A DNA stretch of 64,000 nt. It comes from Phycisphaeraceae bacterium (GTDB lineage Bacteria > Planctomycetota > Phycisphaerae > Phycisphaerales > Phycisphaeraceae). The notes below the pieces were generated by a model. It was given only the letters and a program-made list of their open reading frames with translations, ran no database searches and was not told the DNA's origin. Below, one piece after another: positions 54,140 to 63,355 of this stretch; the stretch's first letter is position 1, and each line of letters starts with the position of its first letter. The stretch lies in contig JANQFR010000025.1 of the NCBI GenBank assembly GCA_028277745.1, positions 27,711-91,710 of the forward strand. The letters are read 5' to 3'. The translations under genes were made by a program, and so were the position numbers.

Positions 54140-54919
54140 ATGACGGGCAAATCAAGGTCAATCGTCGCGGCATTTTCTCTCATGGCATCCGCCGCGCTGG
54201 GCGGGCAAGCCTACGGGTCGGCGATTCTACTCGACTTCGGCAGCACGCTATACACCGGCACGGATTCGCCGGGACACGAAGACGGCTTGGCCACCGGTTC
54301 GACATGGAACAACGTCGGTGGTGACGTGGCCTCGGGCCTGGTCGATGAGGATGGGGCCGCGGTCCCCGGCCTCACGGTCGACTTCGGCACCGGCACGCTC
54401 GCATCGATCAGCTACGCCAATGCCACCAAGCCCCTGAGCGTCGACCACGGCGCTTTCCCGCTATGGGCCGGCGACCTGGGCGCCGACCACATCGTCCGGG
54501 ACTCCGGCGACCCGGCTCTGGCCATCGCCATCACCGGCCTGGCCGAGGGTACCTACGACTTCTACTTCACAGGCTTCCGTGGTGATGGGGCCAATAACCC
54601 TTCGCGTGATTATGATGCCCGCTGGACGACCAGCACCACCGCGGTGACCGATTTCTCGGGCCTCGCCACCAACGCGCTGACCAACGACAACGAAACCACT
54701 GAGACCGACTGGATCGCCGGAAACAACTACCTCACCGGCCAGTTCACGGTCACCACCTCCGGCGAAGCTCTCTACCTGTATACAGACTCTCCCGGGCTGG
54801 TCGGCGGGGCGCCCTTTATCGGCGTGGCGACGAGTCTGGCCATTGTGCCGATCCCGGAGCCCGCGTCGCTGCTGCTGGGGCTTGGGGGTTTCGCGATCAT
54901 CACCGGGCGTCGTCGCTGA
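54140..54919 (+). CDS. PEP-CTERM sorting-domain protein
   Basis: A 259-residue exported protein. The signal peptide is MTGKSRSIVAAFSLMASAAL with GGQAYG. The mature part starts SAILLDFGSTLYTGTDSPG and contains TYDFYFTGFRGDG, a beta-sandwich pattern seen in planctomycete carbohydrate-related PEP-CTERM proteins. The C-terminus has IPEPASLLLGLGGFAIITG and RRR. GGAGG lies eight bases before the chosen ATG. It is downstream of the AraC regulator on the same strand and may be its target. Confidence 0.88.
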   Translation: MTGKSRSIVAAFSLMASAALGGQAYGSAILLDFGSTLYTGTDSPGHEDGLATGSTWNNVGGDVASGLVDEDGAAVPGLTVDFGTGTLASISYANATKPLSVDHGAFPLWAGDLGADHIVRDSGDPALAIAITGLAEGTYDFYFTGFRGDGANNPSRDYDARWTTSTTAVTDFSGLATNALTNDNETTETDWIAGNNYLTGQFTVTTSGEALYLYTDSPGLVGGAPFIGVATSLAIVPIPEPASLLLGLGGFAIITGRRR

Positions 54920-54952
54920 TCCGCATCTGTGAAACACCACATGCGATCAACG

Positions 54953-55293
54953 ATGACCAAACGATTGCTCAAGCTGCTGCCTCCTCTGGTGGGGGCCTCG
55001 CGGCCCCTATCCCTCTTTTCGCCGGCGCCATAACGCCAGCACAAATCATCCAGTCGATCCCTGGGTTCGTGGGGTATTGGGACTTCGCCGAGGAGGCCAG
55101 CCAGAACCGCGTGTCGGCCGGCACCCACCACGCGCATCAGCTGATCGAGGCGAACGGGTCGGTCGAGCGCGTCACCGGCGGCGCGGCGCTCGGCGGCGTA
55201 CTCGCCGCCGTGTGGATACCCCTGCCCCTGCTGGTCTTCGGCGGTTCGCTCTGTGTGGCGGGGCTGGGCTATCTGCCGTTCCGCAAACGGTAA
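54953..55293 (+). pseudogene. Frameshifted start of a secreted enzyme joined to an MFS 3' end
   Basis: MTKRLLKLLPPLVG reads as a signal peptide start. It loses frame in a run of five G (54991-54995); with one more G it continues as GLAAPIPLFAGAITPAQ and IIQSIPGFVGYWDFAEEASQ, then RVSAGTHHAHQLIEANGSVER. The IPGFVGYWDF and later motifs resemble the beginning of planctomycete secreted sialidase or LamG-type enzymes. At 55177 the sequence switches, in frame, to GGAALGGVLAAVWIPLPLLV and GYLPFRKR, the last 38 residues of the MFS protein at 55351. So two unrelated remnants are fused, and neither is functional. Confidence 0.7.
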
Positions 55294-55350
55294 CCATCGC
55301 TCGCCGTTCCGGGCCGCGTCCAAAGCATCAAGCGTTACACTGTTTTTGAA

Positions 55351-56589
55351 GTGAATGACGCACAGAACACCTCATCATCCCACTCCGCCCCCTCATGGCC
55401 GCGGATGATCCCGATCTTCGCGGTGGTGTTCTTCAGCTTCTTCGGCTACGCGATGATCACCGTGATCTTCATGCCGATGCTGCTCAACCCTGATGAAACG
55501 TTCCTGCCGAAAGACACCCCGGTCTCCACGCGGGCGACCATGGCCGGCATCCTGCTGGCGGCGTATCCGCTCGGGCAGTTCATCGGCGCCCCGGTCCTCG
55601 GCGCCCTGTCCGACCGCTACGGACGCAAGCCGCTGCTGCTGATCACGCTCGGGCTCACGATCGTGATGTACGCCAACATCGCGCTCGCGCTGCAGGTCGA
55701 GTCGTACGCGTGGCTGGTCGCGGCGTGCTTCGTTTGCGGGCTCGGCGAAGCGAACATCGCCCTGGCGCAATCCGCGTTGGCGGATGTCAGCTCGGCCGCG
55801 GAGCGCGGCAAGGTGTTCTCTTACATCTTCGCCTGCGTCAGCGGCGCGTACCTGACCGGCCCGGTGTTCGGCGGGCAGCTGGCCGCGTACTTTGGCTATG
55901 ACGTCCCTTTCTGGATCATGCTCGGTCCGCTCGGGCTCGGCTGGCTGGGCGTGTTGGCGCTGTTCCGCGAAACGCACCCACCCGATCCAAGCAAACCCCT
56001 GGCGCTCGGCCGATCGTTCGCGAACCTGCGCTACGTGATCACCGACGCGTCGCTGCGCCCGATCTACCTGCTCAACCTGCTGGCGTACACCTCGGCCTAC
56101 GGCTTCTACCGGGTGGTCACGTTCTTCATGGTCCACAAGTGGCGCATGAGTGTTGACACGATGACGCTCTGGTACGCCGGCTTTGCCGCGGCGGTCACCG
56201 TGGCGAACCTCGGGATCATGCCGCGGCTGACGAAACACGTGAGCCTGGTGAAGATCACGATCACAAGTTGCGTGGGCGCGGGCGCGCTGATGATGCTGAT
56301 GCCCTGGCCGCCGGCGGCGGTCGTGGCCATCGCGGTTCTCGGTTACCCCGCCTCGGTCTTCGCAGGGATGCTGCTGCCCGGCGCCAGCGGGTTTATCTCC
56401 ACCCAAGCGGATGATCAGCGCCAAGGCCAGGTCATGGGCAACAATCAGGCGCTGCAGGTCGGCGGCGAGGCCGGGGGCGCGGCGCTCGGGGGCGTGCTGG
56501 CGTCGGTCTGGATGCCGTTGCCGTTGATGGCTTACGGCGGCTCGCTCTTCGTCACCGGGCTGGGGTACCTGCCGTATCGCAAGCGTTGA
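55351..56589 (+). CDS. MFS transporter (DHA1/Tet type)
   Basis: A 412-residue secondary transporter with about 12 membrane helices. GALSDRYGRKPLLLITLG is the loop 2-3 MFS motif. Other helices include LLAAYPLGQFIGAPVLGALSD, NLLAYTSAYGFYRVVTFFMV and LGGVLASVWMPLPLMAYGGS. The group contains drug and tetracycline exporters; the substrate here is unknown. It starts at GTG, supported by the matching GTG and upstream sequence of the broken paralogue at 52810. No regulator is directly adjacent apart from the AraC gene inside the broken copy. Confidence 0.9.
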   Translation: MNDAQNTSSSHSAPSWPRMIPIFAVVFFSFFGYAMITVIFMPMLLNPDETFLPKDTPVSTRATMAGILLAAYPLGQFIGAPVLGALSDRYGRKPLLLITLGLTIVMYANIALALQVESYAWLVAACFVCGLGEANIALAQSALADVSSAAERGKVFSYIFACVSGAYLTGPVFGGQLAAYFGYDVPFWIMLGPLGLGWLGVLALFRETHPPDPSKPLALGRSFANLRYVITDASLRPIYLLNLLAYTSAYGFYRVVTFFMVHKWRMSVDTMTLWYAGFAAAVTVANLGIMPRLTKHVSLVKITITSCVGAGALMMLMPWPPAAVVAIAVLGYPASVFAGMLLPGASGFISTQADDQRQGQVMGNNQALQVGGEAGGAALGGVLASVWMPLPLMAYGGSLFVTGLGYLPYRKR

Positions 56590-56657
56590 AGGGGGGTGAA
56601 AACCAACCCTTTCACGTTGACCATCACGCCGCGGCGATCTATTCTCCTGATGTACTG

Positions 56658-56740
56658 TTCGCTCGGGGCGTCGGCCGAGTGCCGACTGAGAAGCACCCGT
56701 TGAACCTGATCCGGTTCGCACCGGCGTAGGGAGCTGCGAA
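56658..56740 (+). promoter_or_regulatory. TPP riboswitch (THI element)
   Basis: The conserved core is present: CTGAGA, ACCCGTTGAACCTGATC, GGTT, then GCACCGGCGTAGGGA. The ends TTCG and CGAA can close stem P1. It is 53 bases upstream of the thiC start and binds thiamine pyrophosphate to reduce expression of thiC. Confidence 0.96.
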
Positions 56741-56754
56741 CAACGCCCACCCGC

Positions 56755-56792
56755 GGCGGCTCCCCCTGCGCCCAAGCCTTGAGGAGCCCGCC
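56755..56792 (+). promoter_or_regulatory. Hairpin sequestering the thiC ribosome binding site
   Basis: GGCGGCTCC (56755-56763) can pair with GGAGCCCGCC (56783-56792) with one bulged C, burying the GAGGAG binding site just before the ATG. Together with the riboswitch this points to control of translation initiation, not termination; no U-run is present. Confidence 0.6.
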
Positions 56793-58691
56793 ATGACCAA
56801 GCCCTATACCCTCCCCGCCATCGGAGGCAACCCCGGCCGCTCGGCCGACGTGACCACGCCCGGCAGCTTCGCCAACCCGGCCCGGGTCCTTCCCGGGGCC
56901 GCCGGCGCCGCGACCTTCTCCTCGCCCGACGCGCCCGGCATGCCCCCGTTGCCGGCCAGAACGGCGTGGGATTTCATGCCCGAGGGGTGGTCGACCCGGG
57001 TCGACTCGGGCCCGGAGCCCACGAGCACTGAAGTGCTCGAGCCTGTTCTCAAAACGGCCGCATTCAAACAGGCGGACGGGTCTGAACGTATTGTTACGCA
57101 CCCCTCTGATTTCGAGCCCTCAACCCAGCTCGAACACGCCCGGCTCGGCACGGTTACACCCGAGATGCGGCGCGTCGCCGAACGTGAGCCGCACCTCACG
57201 CCCGAGCAGGTGCGCGACGAGGTCGCCGCCGGCCGGATGGTCATCCCCGCCAACAAGACCCACCTCCGGTATCAACTCGATCCGATGTGCATCGGCCGGG
57301 CGTCCAAGACCAAGGTCAACGCCAACATGGGCGCCTCGCCGGTGAGCAGCTCGACCGATGAGGAGGTCGAGAAACTCAAGTGGGCCGAGCGCTGGGGCGC
57401 CGACACCGTGATGGACCTGTCCACCGGCGGGGACCTCGACGCGACGCGCGAAGCGATCATCCGCAACAGCTCCACCCCCATCGGCACGGTGCCGATCTAC
57501 TCCATGATCATCGGCCGGAAGATCGAAGACCTCAACGAGCAGATCGTCCTCGACACCGTCCGCCACCAGGCCGAGCAAGGCGTCGACTATTTCACCATCC
57601 ACGCCGGCGTCCTGCGCTCTCACATCAAGCTCGCCAGGAACCGTCTGATCGGCCTGGTCTCACGCGGCGGGTCGCTGCTGGCCAAGTGGATGCTCATCCA
57701 CAACCGTGAAAACCTGATGAACACCGCGTGGGAAGACATCTGCGACATCATGCGCGAGCACGACGTGACGTTCTCCATCGGCGACGGCTGCCGGCCGGGT
57801 GGGCTCGCAGACGCGACCGATGAGATCCAGCTCGCCGAGCTCGTCGAGATCGGCAAGCTGACCGAGCGGGCCTGGCGCAAGGGCGTTCAGGTCATGGTCG
57901 AGGGGCCGGGCCACGTCCCGCTCGACCAGATCGAGTTCAACATGAAGGCCCAGCGTCACCTTTGCCACGGCGCGCCGTTCTACGTGCTCGGCCCACTCGT
58001 GACCGACGTCTTCCCGGGCTACGACCACATCACGTCCTGCATCGGCGCGACCAACGCCGCGTACCACGGCGCCTCGATGCTCTGCTACGTGACTCCCAAG
58101 GAGCACGTGGGCCTGCCGAAGAAGGACGACGTGAAGCAGGGCTGCATCGCCTACAAGATCGCCGCCCACGCCGCCGACGTCGCCCTGGGCATCCCCGGCA
58201 CGCGGGACTGGGACGATGACCTCACCCGCGCCCGGGCCGCGCTCAACTGGGAGAAACACTTCGACCTCGCCTTCGACGGCGACACCGCCCGGGCGTATCA
58301 CGATGAGGACCTCGACGTCGACACCGACTTCTGCGCGATGTGCGGCCACGACTGGTGCAGCGTTCGGATCAGCAAGGAGATCCAGGAGTGGGCCAGCGGC
58401 AAGGCCGAGGGGTTTGGGCGAGCCGGGGGCGGCAAGCCGGTGAAGTCGGCGGCGCTGACACCTGAGCAGCAGGCCATCCTGGAACAGCGCGGCCACCTGA
58501 GCCCCGACGAGATCCACAAGCTGGCCAGCAAGGCTAAAGACAAGCTCACCGCCAAGGACGATTCCGGCAAGGCGAGCTGCCACAGCGATTACGTGGACGC
58601 GGACGAGGCGAAGCGGCTGCAAGGCGAAGATCTCGTGCAGCTCGATACCCGCGATGCCCACGGGCTGGCGAAGCATGACTCGGTGATTTGA
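56793..58691 (+). CDS. thiC: Phosphomethylpyrimidine synthase ThiC
   Basis: A 632-residue radical-SAM enzyme converting aminoimidazole ribotide to hydroxymethylpyrimidine phosphate in thiamine synthesis. The [4Fe-4S] motif CAMCGHDWC gives Cys514, Cys517 and Cys522 near the C-terminus. The barrel motifs [71 protein letters not shown] and [10 protein letters not shown] are complete. GAGGAG precedes the ATG. It is controlled by the TPP riboswitch upstream. No other thi genes are in the window. Confidence 0.97.
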   Translation: MTKPYTLPAIGGNPGRSADVTTPGSFANPARVLPGAAGAATFSSPDAPGMPPLPARTAWDFMPEGWSTRVDSGPEPTSTEVLEPVLKTAAFKQADGSERIVTHPSDFEPSTQLEHARLGTVTPEMRRVAEREPHLTPEQVRDEVAAGRMVIPANKTHLRYQLDPMCIGRASKTKVNANMGASPVSSSTDEEVEKLKWAERWGADTVMDLSTGGDLDATREAIIRNSSTPIGTVPIYSMIIGRKIEDLNEQIVLDTVRHQAEQGVDYFTIHAGVLRSHIKLARNRLIGLVSRGGSLLAKWMLIHNRENLMNTAWEDICDIMREHDVTFSIGDGCRPGGLADATDEIQLAELVEIGKLTERAWRKGVQVMVEGPGHVPLDQIEFNMKAQRHLCHGAPFYVLGPLVTDVFPGYDHITSCIGATNAAYHGASMLCYVTPKEHVGLPKKDDVKQGCIAYKIAAHAADVALGIPGTRDWDDDLTRARAALNWEKHFDLAFDGDTARAYHDEDLDVDTDFCAMCGHDWCSVRISKEIQEWASGKAEGFGRAGGGKPVKSAALTPEQQAILEQRGHLSPDEIHKLASKAKDKLTAKDDSGKASCHSDYVDADEAKRLQGEDLVQLDTRDAHGLAKHDSVI

Positions 58692-58877
58692 GTCGGCCCG
58701 TTACCAAACCATATACAGTTGAAACGTCGGGATGTGCTTGCTCACGAAGCCAGCAACCGCAGCCGATCCCTGAGCCTACTGAAACATATCCAGTATTCAC
58801 TCTTGTCTCGCTCCGGCAGGGATGGCATGATTGTCATTTGTGTTCCTGCCGTACTGAAATCGTGACGAGAGGTCAAC

Positions 58878-59729
58878 GTGTCCAAAAGCAAGAATACGAA
58901 CAAGAAACGGTTGCAGGATGATAAAGGCGACGCCATCGATAAAGCGGGAAACGGCAAACTCAAGAATAAGACCTACGAGAAAGAACTGGCTCGCCTTCAG
59001 GTCGAGCTGGTCAAGATGCAGGAATGGGTGAAGGCCACGGGTTACCGGGCGGTGGTCATCTTCGAAGGGCGGGACGCCGCGGGCAAAGGGGGCGCCATAA
59101 AAAGGATCACCGAGTGCTGCAGCCCGCGCGTGGTCAAAGTCGTCGCGCTGCCGGCTCCGACCGAACGGGAGCAAACGCAATGGTATTTTCAGCGGTACGT
59201 GGCGCACCTGCCCGCCGCGGGCGAGGTCATCCTGTTCGACCGCTCCTGGTACAACCGGGCGGGCGTCGAACGCGTCATGGGCTTCTGCAACCAGGACCAG
59301 TACCAGGAGTTTATGCGCTCCTGCCCCGAGTTCGAGCGGATGCTCGTCCGCAGCGGCATCAAGCTGATTAAGTACTGGTTCAGCGTCAGCGATGAAGAGC
59401 AGGAACGCCGGTTCCAACAGCGGATCAACGACCCGGCCAAACGATGGAAACTCAGCCCGATGGACCTGGAATCACGCTCCAAGTGGGTGGAATATTCCAT
59501 CGCCAAGGACACGATGTTCGCGCACACCGACATCAAGCAGGCGCCGTGGTACGTTGTTAATTCGACGGTCAAGAAAAAAGCCCGCCTTAATGTCATCACC
59601 CACCTGCTCAGCCTGATCCCTTATGAAGACCTGACCCCGGAGCCGATCGAATTGCCCCCGCGCGAAGAACGGACCGGCTACGTCCGCCCCCCCATGGAGG
59701 ACCAGACCTTCATTCCCGAGGCTTTTTAA
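58878..59729 (+). CDS. ppk2: Polyphosphate kinase 2
   Basis: A 283-residue PPK2 that moves phosphate between polyphosphate and nucleotides. Walker A is GRDAAGKGG (64-72), Walker B DRSWYNRAG (about 121-129), and the lid is QRINDPAKRWKLSPMDLESR. A lysine-rich N-terminus precedes the core. The length fits the class I one-domain enzymes, which mainly phosphorylate diphosphates. It begins with GTG, supported by GAGAGG five bases before. Its stop codon overlaps that of the convergent methyltransferase gene. Confidence 0.94.
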   Translation: MSKSKNTNKKRLQDDKGDAIDKAGNGKLKNKTYEKELARLQVELVKMQEWVKATGYRAVVIFEGRDAAGKGGAIKRITECCSPRVVKVVALPAPTEREQTQWYFQRYVAHLPAAGEVILFDRSWYNRAGVERVMGFCNQDQYQEFMRSCPEFERMLVRSGIKLIKYWFSVSDEEQERRFQQRINDPAKRWKLSPMDLESRSKWVEYSIAKDTMFAHTDIKQAPWYVVNSTVKKKARLNVITHLLSLIPYEDLTPEPIELPPREERTGYVRPPMEDQTFIPEAF

Positions 59730-60394
59730 GCGAGCCCGGCCGTACGGCCGGCGAACAGCGCAACCACGCCCACGATCTCGATCGTTATTCCGTCGAGGTG
59801 GTCGGCCAGCGCCGTCTCAAGATCCGAGGCGTCGTCGTGTTCGTTGCCGAAGACCCCGCGCCGGTTGTAGGTCCGCATCAGCCGCCGGCCGAAGGCGTTG
59901 TGGCGGACGCCTTGGCCGAGGATGGTGGCGCCGAAGACGACGCCGCCGGGTTTCACGCACGCGGCGGCGTGCCTGACGGCAGCGGCTTTGGCGGGCATCG
60001 GGCCGGGGAGGCAGTGCAGCAGGTAATTCAGCGCCGCCGAGTCGAACGGCTCGCCCTGCCGCACCTCGTCGGGCATCGGCTGGAGGGCGTCGGCCGGGAC
60101 GGCCTGGGGGGCGTGCCGGCCGACGCGCCGTCCCGCCCACGCGAGGCAGGACGGGTTGCGGTCGACCAGTGTGAGCCGGGTCGGCGAGCCGTGCGGGAAC
60201 GCGCAGCGATCGATGAAGTAACCCGTGCCGACGCCGACCTCGAGGTGCCGATCACCGACGTGCCGGTTATAAGCGTCGAGCAACCGGCGCGTCGGGCAGC
60301 GCCAGGCCCACCGATTGGAAACGCCCAGCACCCACAGGTCGTAAGCCCGCAGGATCGCCGATGAATAAATTTCGTCGCTGCGCCACTGCTTCAT
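59726..60394 (-). CDS. Class I SAM-dependent methyltransferase
   Basis: A 222-residue methyltransferase. The SAM loop is HLEVGVGTGYFID, with LTLVDRNPSCL as motif II and YLLHCLPG as the post-III strand. The protein has no signal peptide or added domain. The N-terminal IYSSAILRAYDLWVLGVSNRWAW is seen in a group of small bacterial methyltransferases of unknown substrate. The start at MKQWRSDE is chosen since the frame upstream reads into the opposite promoter region. It shares the TTAA stop overlap with ppk2. Confidence 0.8.
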   Translation of the reverse strand: MKQWRSDEIYSSAILRAYDLWVLGVSNRWAWRCPTRRLLDAYNRHVGDRHLEVGVGTGYFIDRCAFPHGSPTRLTLVDRNPSCLAWAGRRVGRHAPQAVPADALQPMPDEVRQGEPFDSAALNYLLHCLPGPMPAKAAAVRHAAACVKPGGVVFGATILGQGVRHNAFGRRLMRTYNRRGVFGNEHDDASDLETALADHLDGITIEIVGVVALFAGRTAGLA

Positions 60395-60514
60395 GCGCAC
60401 ACTGTACCCGCTTGAGACTCGACGCTGCGAACGACGAAACGCGGGCCTGATCGGCATGGATCGTGGCGTGCAGCGTGTACAATCCCGTTTACAGACCGGA
60501 CAAAGGAGCCCACG

Positions 60515-62230
60515 ATGTCGCGTTCATCCACGATCGGCAGATATCTCGTCCAACGTCTCGAAGACACCGGGCTCCAACACGTCTTCGGCATCCCCGGCGA
60601 TTACGTGCTGTCGTTTTTCGACATGCTCGTCGCGTCGAAACCGATCGAGGTCATCGGGACCTGCGATGAGCAGGGCGCAGGCTTTGCCGCGGACGGGTAC
60701 GCGCGGGTGAACGGGGTGGGCTGCGTGTGCGTCACGTACTGCGTCGGCGGGCTCAAGACGCTCAACGCGGTGGCGGGCGCGTACGCGGAGAAGTCGCCGC
60801 TGATCGTGATCTCCGGCTCGCCGGGGCTGAGCGAACGTCGGCGGTCGCCGATGCTGCATCACATGGTGCGGGACTTCAACACCCAGCTCACGATCTACGA
60901 GAAGGTCACGGCCGCGTCCGCGGCTTTGGAAGACCCGGTCATCGCGGCGAGCGAGATCGATCGGTGCATCGACGCCTGCCTCAAGACCAAGCGGCCGGTG
61001 TATCTGGAACTGCCCCGCGACATGGTGCACACGCCGATCCAGGTCCCCACCCCGGCGCCCGCGCCCGACAGCGACGCGGACCCGCGCGTGCTGAAGGAGG
61101 CCGCCGCCGAGGCGATCGCCATGCTCAAGGCGGCCAAACGCCCCGCGATCCTGGCCGGGGTCGAGGTCCACCGCTTCGGCCTGCAGGACCGGCTGGTCAA
61201 GCTGGTCGAGAACACCGGCTTCCCCGTCGCCGCCACGCTGCTAGGCAAGAGCGTGATCCGCGAAGACCACCCCCGCTACCTGGGCGTTTACGAAGGCGCG
61301 ATCGGCCGAGACAGCGTCCGGCGGGCGATCGAATCGTCCGATTGCCTCTTGATCCTCGGCGCGTTCATGACCGACATCAACCTGGGGATCCACACCGCGC
61401 AGCTCGACCCGGCGCAGACGATCAACGCCACCTCGCAGCGCGTCTCGATCAAGCATCACCACTTCGACGATCTCGACCTGGGCGGGTTCATCGACGCGCT
61501 GAGCAAGCCCCGCTGGACGGGCAAAAAGAAACCGCCCAAACCCCCGGCGCCCCGGCCGTTCAAGCCACGGCCCGAGCAACCGGTCACCATCCGACGGTTC
61601 TTTCAACGCATCAACGAATACCTCGCGGACGACACCATGGTCGTCTGCGATATCGGCGATTGCCTCTTCGCCGCCGCCGACCTGACCATCCACCGCCGCA
61701 CCGAGTTCCTGTCGCCGGCCTACTACACCTCGATGGGATTCGGCGTCCCCGCGGCGCTGGGGGCGCAGATCAAACAGCCGCACGTGCGCCCGCTGGTGTT
61801 CGTCGGCGACGGCGCGTTCCAGATGACCGGCCAGGAGTTGTCCGTCATCGCGCGATACGGCCTCAACCCGATCGTCTTCATTATCAACAACCACGGCTAC
61901 GGCGCCGAACGCTATATCCACGAGGGGCCGTTTAACGACATCCCCGACTGGGCCTACCATCTGCTGCCGCAGGTCTATCAGCGCGGGTGGGGGACCGAGG
62001 TCCGCACCGAGGGCGAACTCGAAGCGGCGTTGGTTCAAGCCCGCAATAACACGACCAGCTTCTCGCTCATCAATGTCCACTTCGACCCGCTCGACGTGTC
62101 CGACGCCCTCCAGCGGCTGACCGCCCGGCTGGCCGAGCGCATCGCTTACGACAACCCGGGCAAAGGCGCGGCAAAGCCCAAACGCAAAAAGAAGCCCGCC
62201 TCACGCGCCAAAAAACAAACCGCCGGCTGA
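60515..62230 (+). CDS. TPP-dependent 2-oxoacid decarboxylase
   Basis: A 571-residue enzyme of the pyruvate/indolepyruvate decarboxylase family. Glu52 (CDEQGAGFAADGYARVNG) is the cofactor-activating glutamate; HHMV carries two conserved histidines; GDG (431-433) to NN (about 458-459; GDGAFQMTGQELSVIARYG, then IINNHGYG) is the TPP-magnesium motif. The last 35 residues are Lys-rich. The substrate may be pyruvate, phenylpyruvate or indolepyruvate; acetolactate synthase is less likely, since the HH pair is present. AAGGAG lies eight bases before the ATG. Confidence 0.88.
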   Translation: MSRSSTIGRYLVQRLEDTGLQHVFGIPGDYVLSFFDMLVASKPIEVIGTCDEQGAGFAADGYARVNGVGCVCVTYCVGGLKTLNAVAGAYAEKSPLIVISGSPGLSERRRSPMLHHMVRDFNTQLTIYEKVTAASAALEDPVIAASEIDRCIDACLKTKRPVYLELPRDMVHTPIQVPTPAPAPDSDADPRVLKEAAAEAIAMLKAAKRPAILAGVEVHRFGLQDRLVKLVENTGFPVAATLLGKSVIREDHPRYLGVYEGAIGRDSVRRAIESSDCLLILGAFMTDINLGIHTAQLDPAQTINATSQRVSIKHHHFDDLDLGGFIDALSKPRWTGKKKPPKPPAPRPFKPRPEQPVTIRRFFQRINEYLADDTMVVCDIGDCLFAAADLTIHRRTEFLSPAYYTSMGFGVPAALGAQIKQPHVRPLVFVGDGAFQMTGQELSVIARYGLNPIVFIINNHGYGAERYIHEGPFNDIPDWAYHLLPQVYQRGWGTEVRTEGELEAALVQARNNTTSFSLINVHFDPLDVSDALQRLTARLAERIAYDNPGKGAAKPKRKKKPASRAKKQTAG

Positions 62231-62280
62231 AGCGATCGGCTAGGATAGGACGCTCAATCATCCTTTGTCGAGGCCTGCCG

Positions 62281-62598
62281 ATGTTTTGCCACTGCGTCCA
62301 CTTCTGGTTGAAACCCGAGATCAGCGACGATGACCGGGCCGCGTTTCTGGCGGGGCTGCGGAAATTGAGCGAAAGCCCGAACGTGGCGTCATGCCGGGTC
62401 GGCGCCCCCGCCGGGACGCCGCGCGAAGTTGTTGACAACTCCTATGATTTCCAGTTGCTTGTGATGTTCGAAACGCCCGAGGCTCACGACGCGTACCAGT
62501 CGCCGGACGACGCGGCGCACGCGGCGTTCATCGAACGGTTCGCGTCGATGTGGACACGGGTGTTGATCTACGATTCGGTCGAGGCGACGCCGGCCTGA
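62281..62598 (+). CDS. Dabb-domain (stress-responsive alpha/beta barrel) protein
   Basis: A 105-residue protein with the dimeric alpha-beta barrel fold: FCHCVHFWLKPEISDDDRAAF at the start, SYDFQLLVMFETPEAHDAYQ, HAAFIERFASMWTRVLIYDS at the end. The length is typical of single Dabb domains. Some members are enzymes and others have unknown roles. It follows the decarboxylase by 50 bases on the same strand and may be co-transcribed with it. Confidence 0.88.
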   Translation: MFCHCVHFWLKPEISDDDRAAFLAGLRKLSESPNVASCRVGAPAGTPREVVDNSYDFQLLVMFETPEAHDAYQSPDDAAHAAFIERFASMWTRVLIYDSVEATPA

Positions 62599-62632
62599 CT
62601 ATCTCAACAACACCGCCTGGCGAACCCCAACC

Positions 62633-63265
62633 ATGGCCAAAGAGTTCACCCCGCATCAGAAGAAAATCGTCGACCGCTATTATCAGCACCACGACACGAT
62701 CCAGAGCAACAAGCTGTCGGAGCTGGTGTCGGAGTTGTGGCTGTGTGAAGACGAGAAGGCGGCGGTCAAGCTATGGGGCAAGGCGCAGGTCGCGTTGATG
62801 CGGCTGGGGGTCGACGCCAACACGGTGGCGCAAGTGGTCGGCAAGCGCGATATGGAGGGGCTGGCGAAGCTGGTCGCCGACGCGGACGCGGGGGGCGGCG
62901 GCAAGGCGGGCGAGCCAGCGAACCCGGCGCCGGGGATGCCCGGGCACGTCGCGCCCCCGCGGGTCACGTCCGCCGCGGACGGGCGGACCATCAAGCAGAT
63001 GCAGGCCGAGAAGGCGGCGGAGGGCGGTTACGACTCCCTGGAGGAGCCGAACCTGAAACGGGCCCTCAAGGCGTTTCGCCGCAAGCTCAAGACGCTACGG
63101 CGCGATGACGAGTCCAGGCTCGGCAATCGGTACGTCACGTCGGGCCGCTCGTCGGGCATCACCGCCATCACCCCGCCGACGGAATACCCCGCCGCGGTCT
63201 GGAACAGGCTGGCGGAACTCGGCCGACTTAAAAAAGCGGGGCAAGGCACATTCGAGTTGCCCTGA
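62633..63265 (+). CDS. Hypothetical protein
   Basis: A 210-residue cytoplasmic protein that I do not recognise. Helical N-terminus (KKIVDRYYQHHDTIQSNKLSE, LVSELWLCEDEKAAVKLWGKA), a flexible Gly/Ala/Pro linker at about 85-110, and a compact C-terminal region with SLEEPNLKRALKAFRRKLKTL, LGNRYVTSGRSSGITAITPP and a short tail. The C-terminal part could be a nucleic-acid-associated fold, but this is not supported by any motif. It follows the Dabb gene by 34 bases. Confidence 0.6.
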   Translation: MAKEFTPHQKKIVDRYYQHHDTIQSNKLSELVSELWLCEDEKAAVKLWGKAQVALMRLGVDANTVAQVVGKRDMEGLAKLVADADAGGGGKAGEPANPAPGMPGHVAPPRVTSAADGRTIKQMQAEKAAEGGYDSLEEPNLKRALKAFRRKLKTLRRDDESRLGNRYVTSGRSSGITAITPPTEYPAAVWNRLAELGRLKKAGQGTFELP

Positions 63266-63355
63266 GAGGCGTGAACACGTCATGCCCCTCGGGGACGGAC
63301 CGCGCCGGGCGGCTTCTTCCGCGTCCGCCCAAGCACGCAAACGCCGCTTGAGGTT

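Noticed and set aside
55069..55293. Independent 74-residue gene starting at GTG
   Set aside because: It is the junction of a broken secreted-enzyme start and an MFS 3' end, not a gene in its own right.
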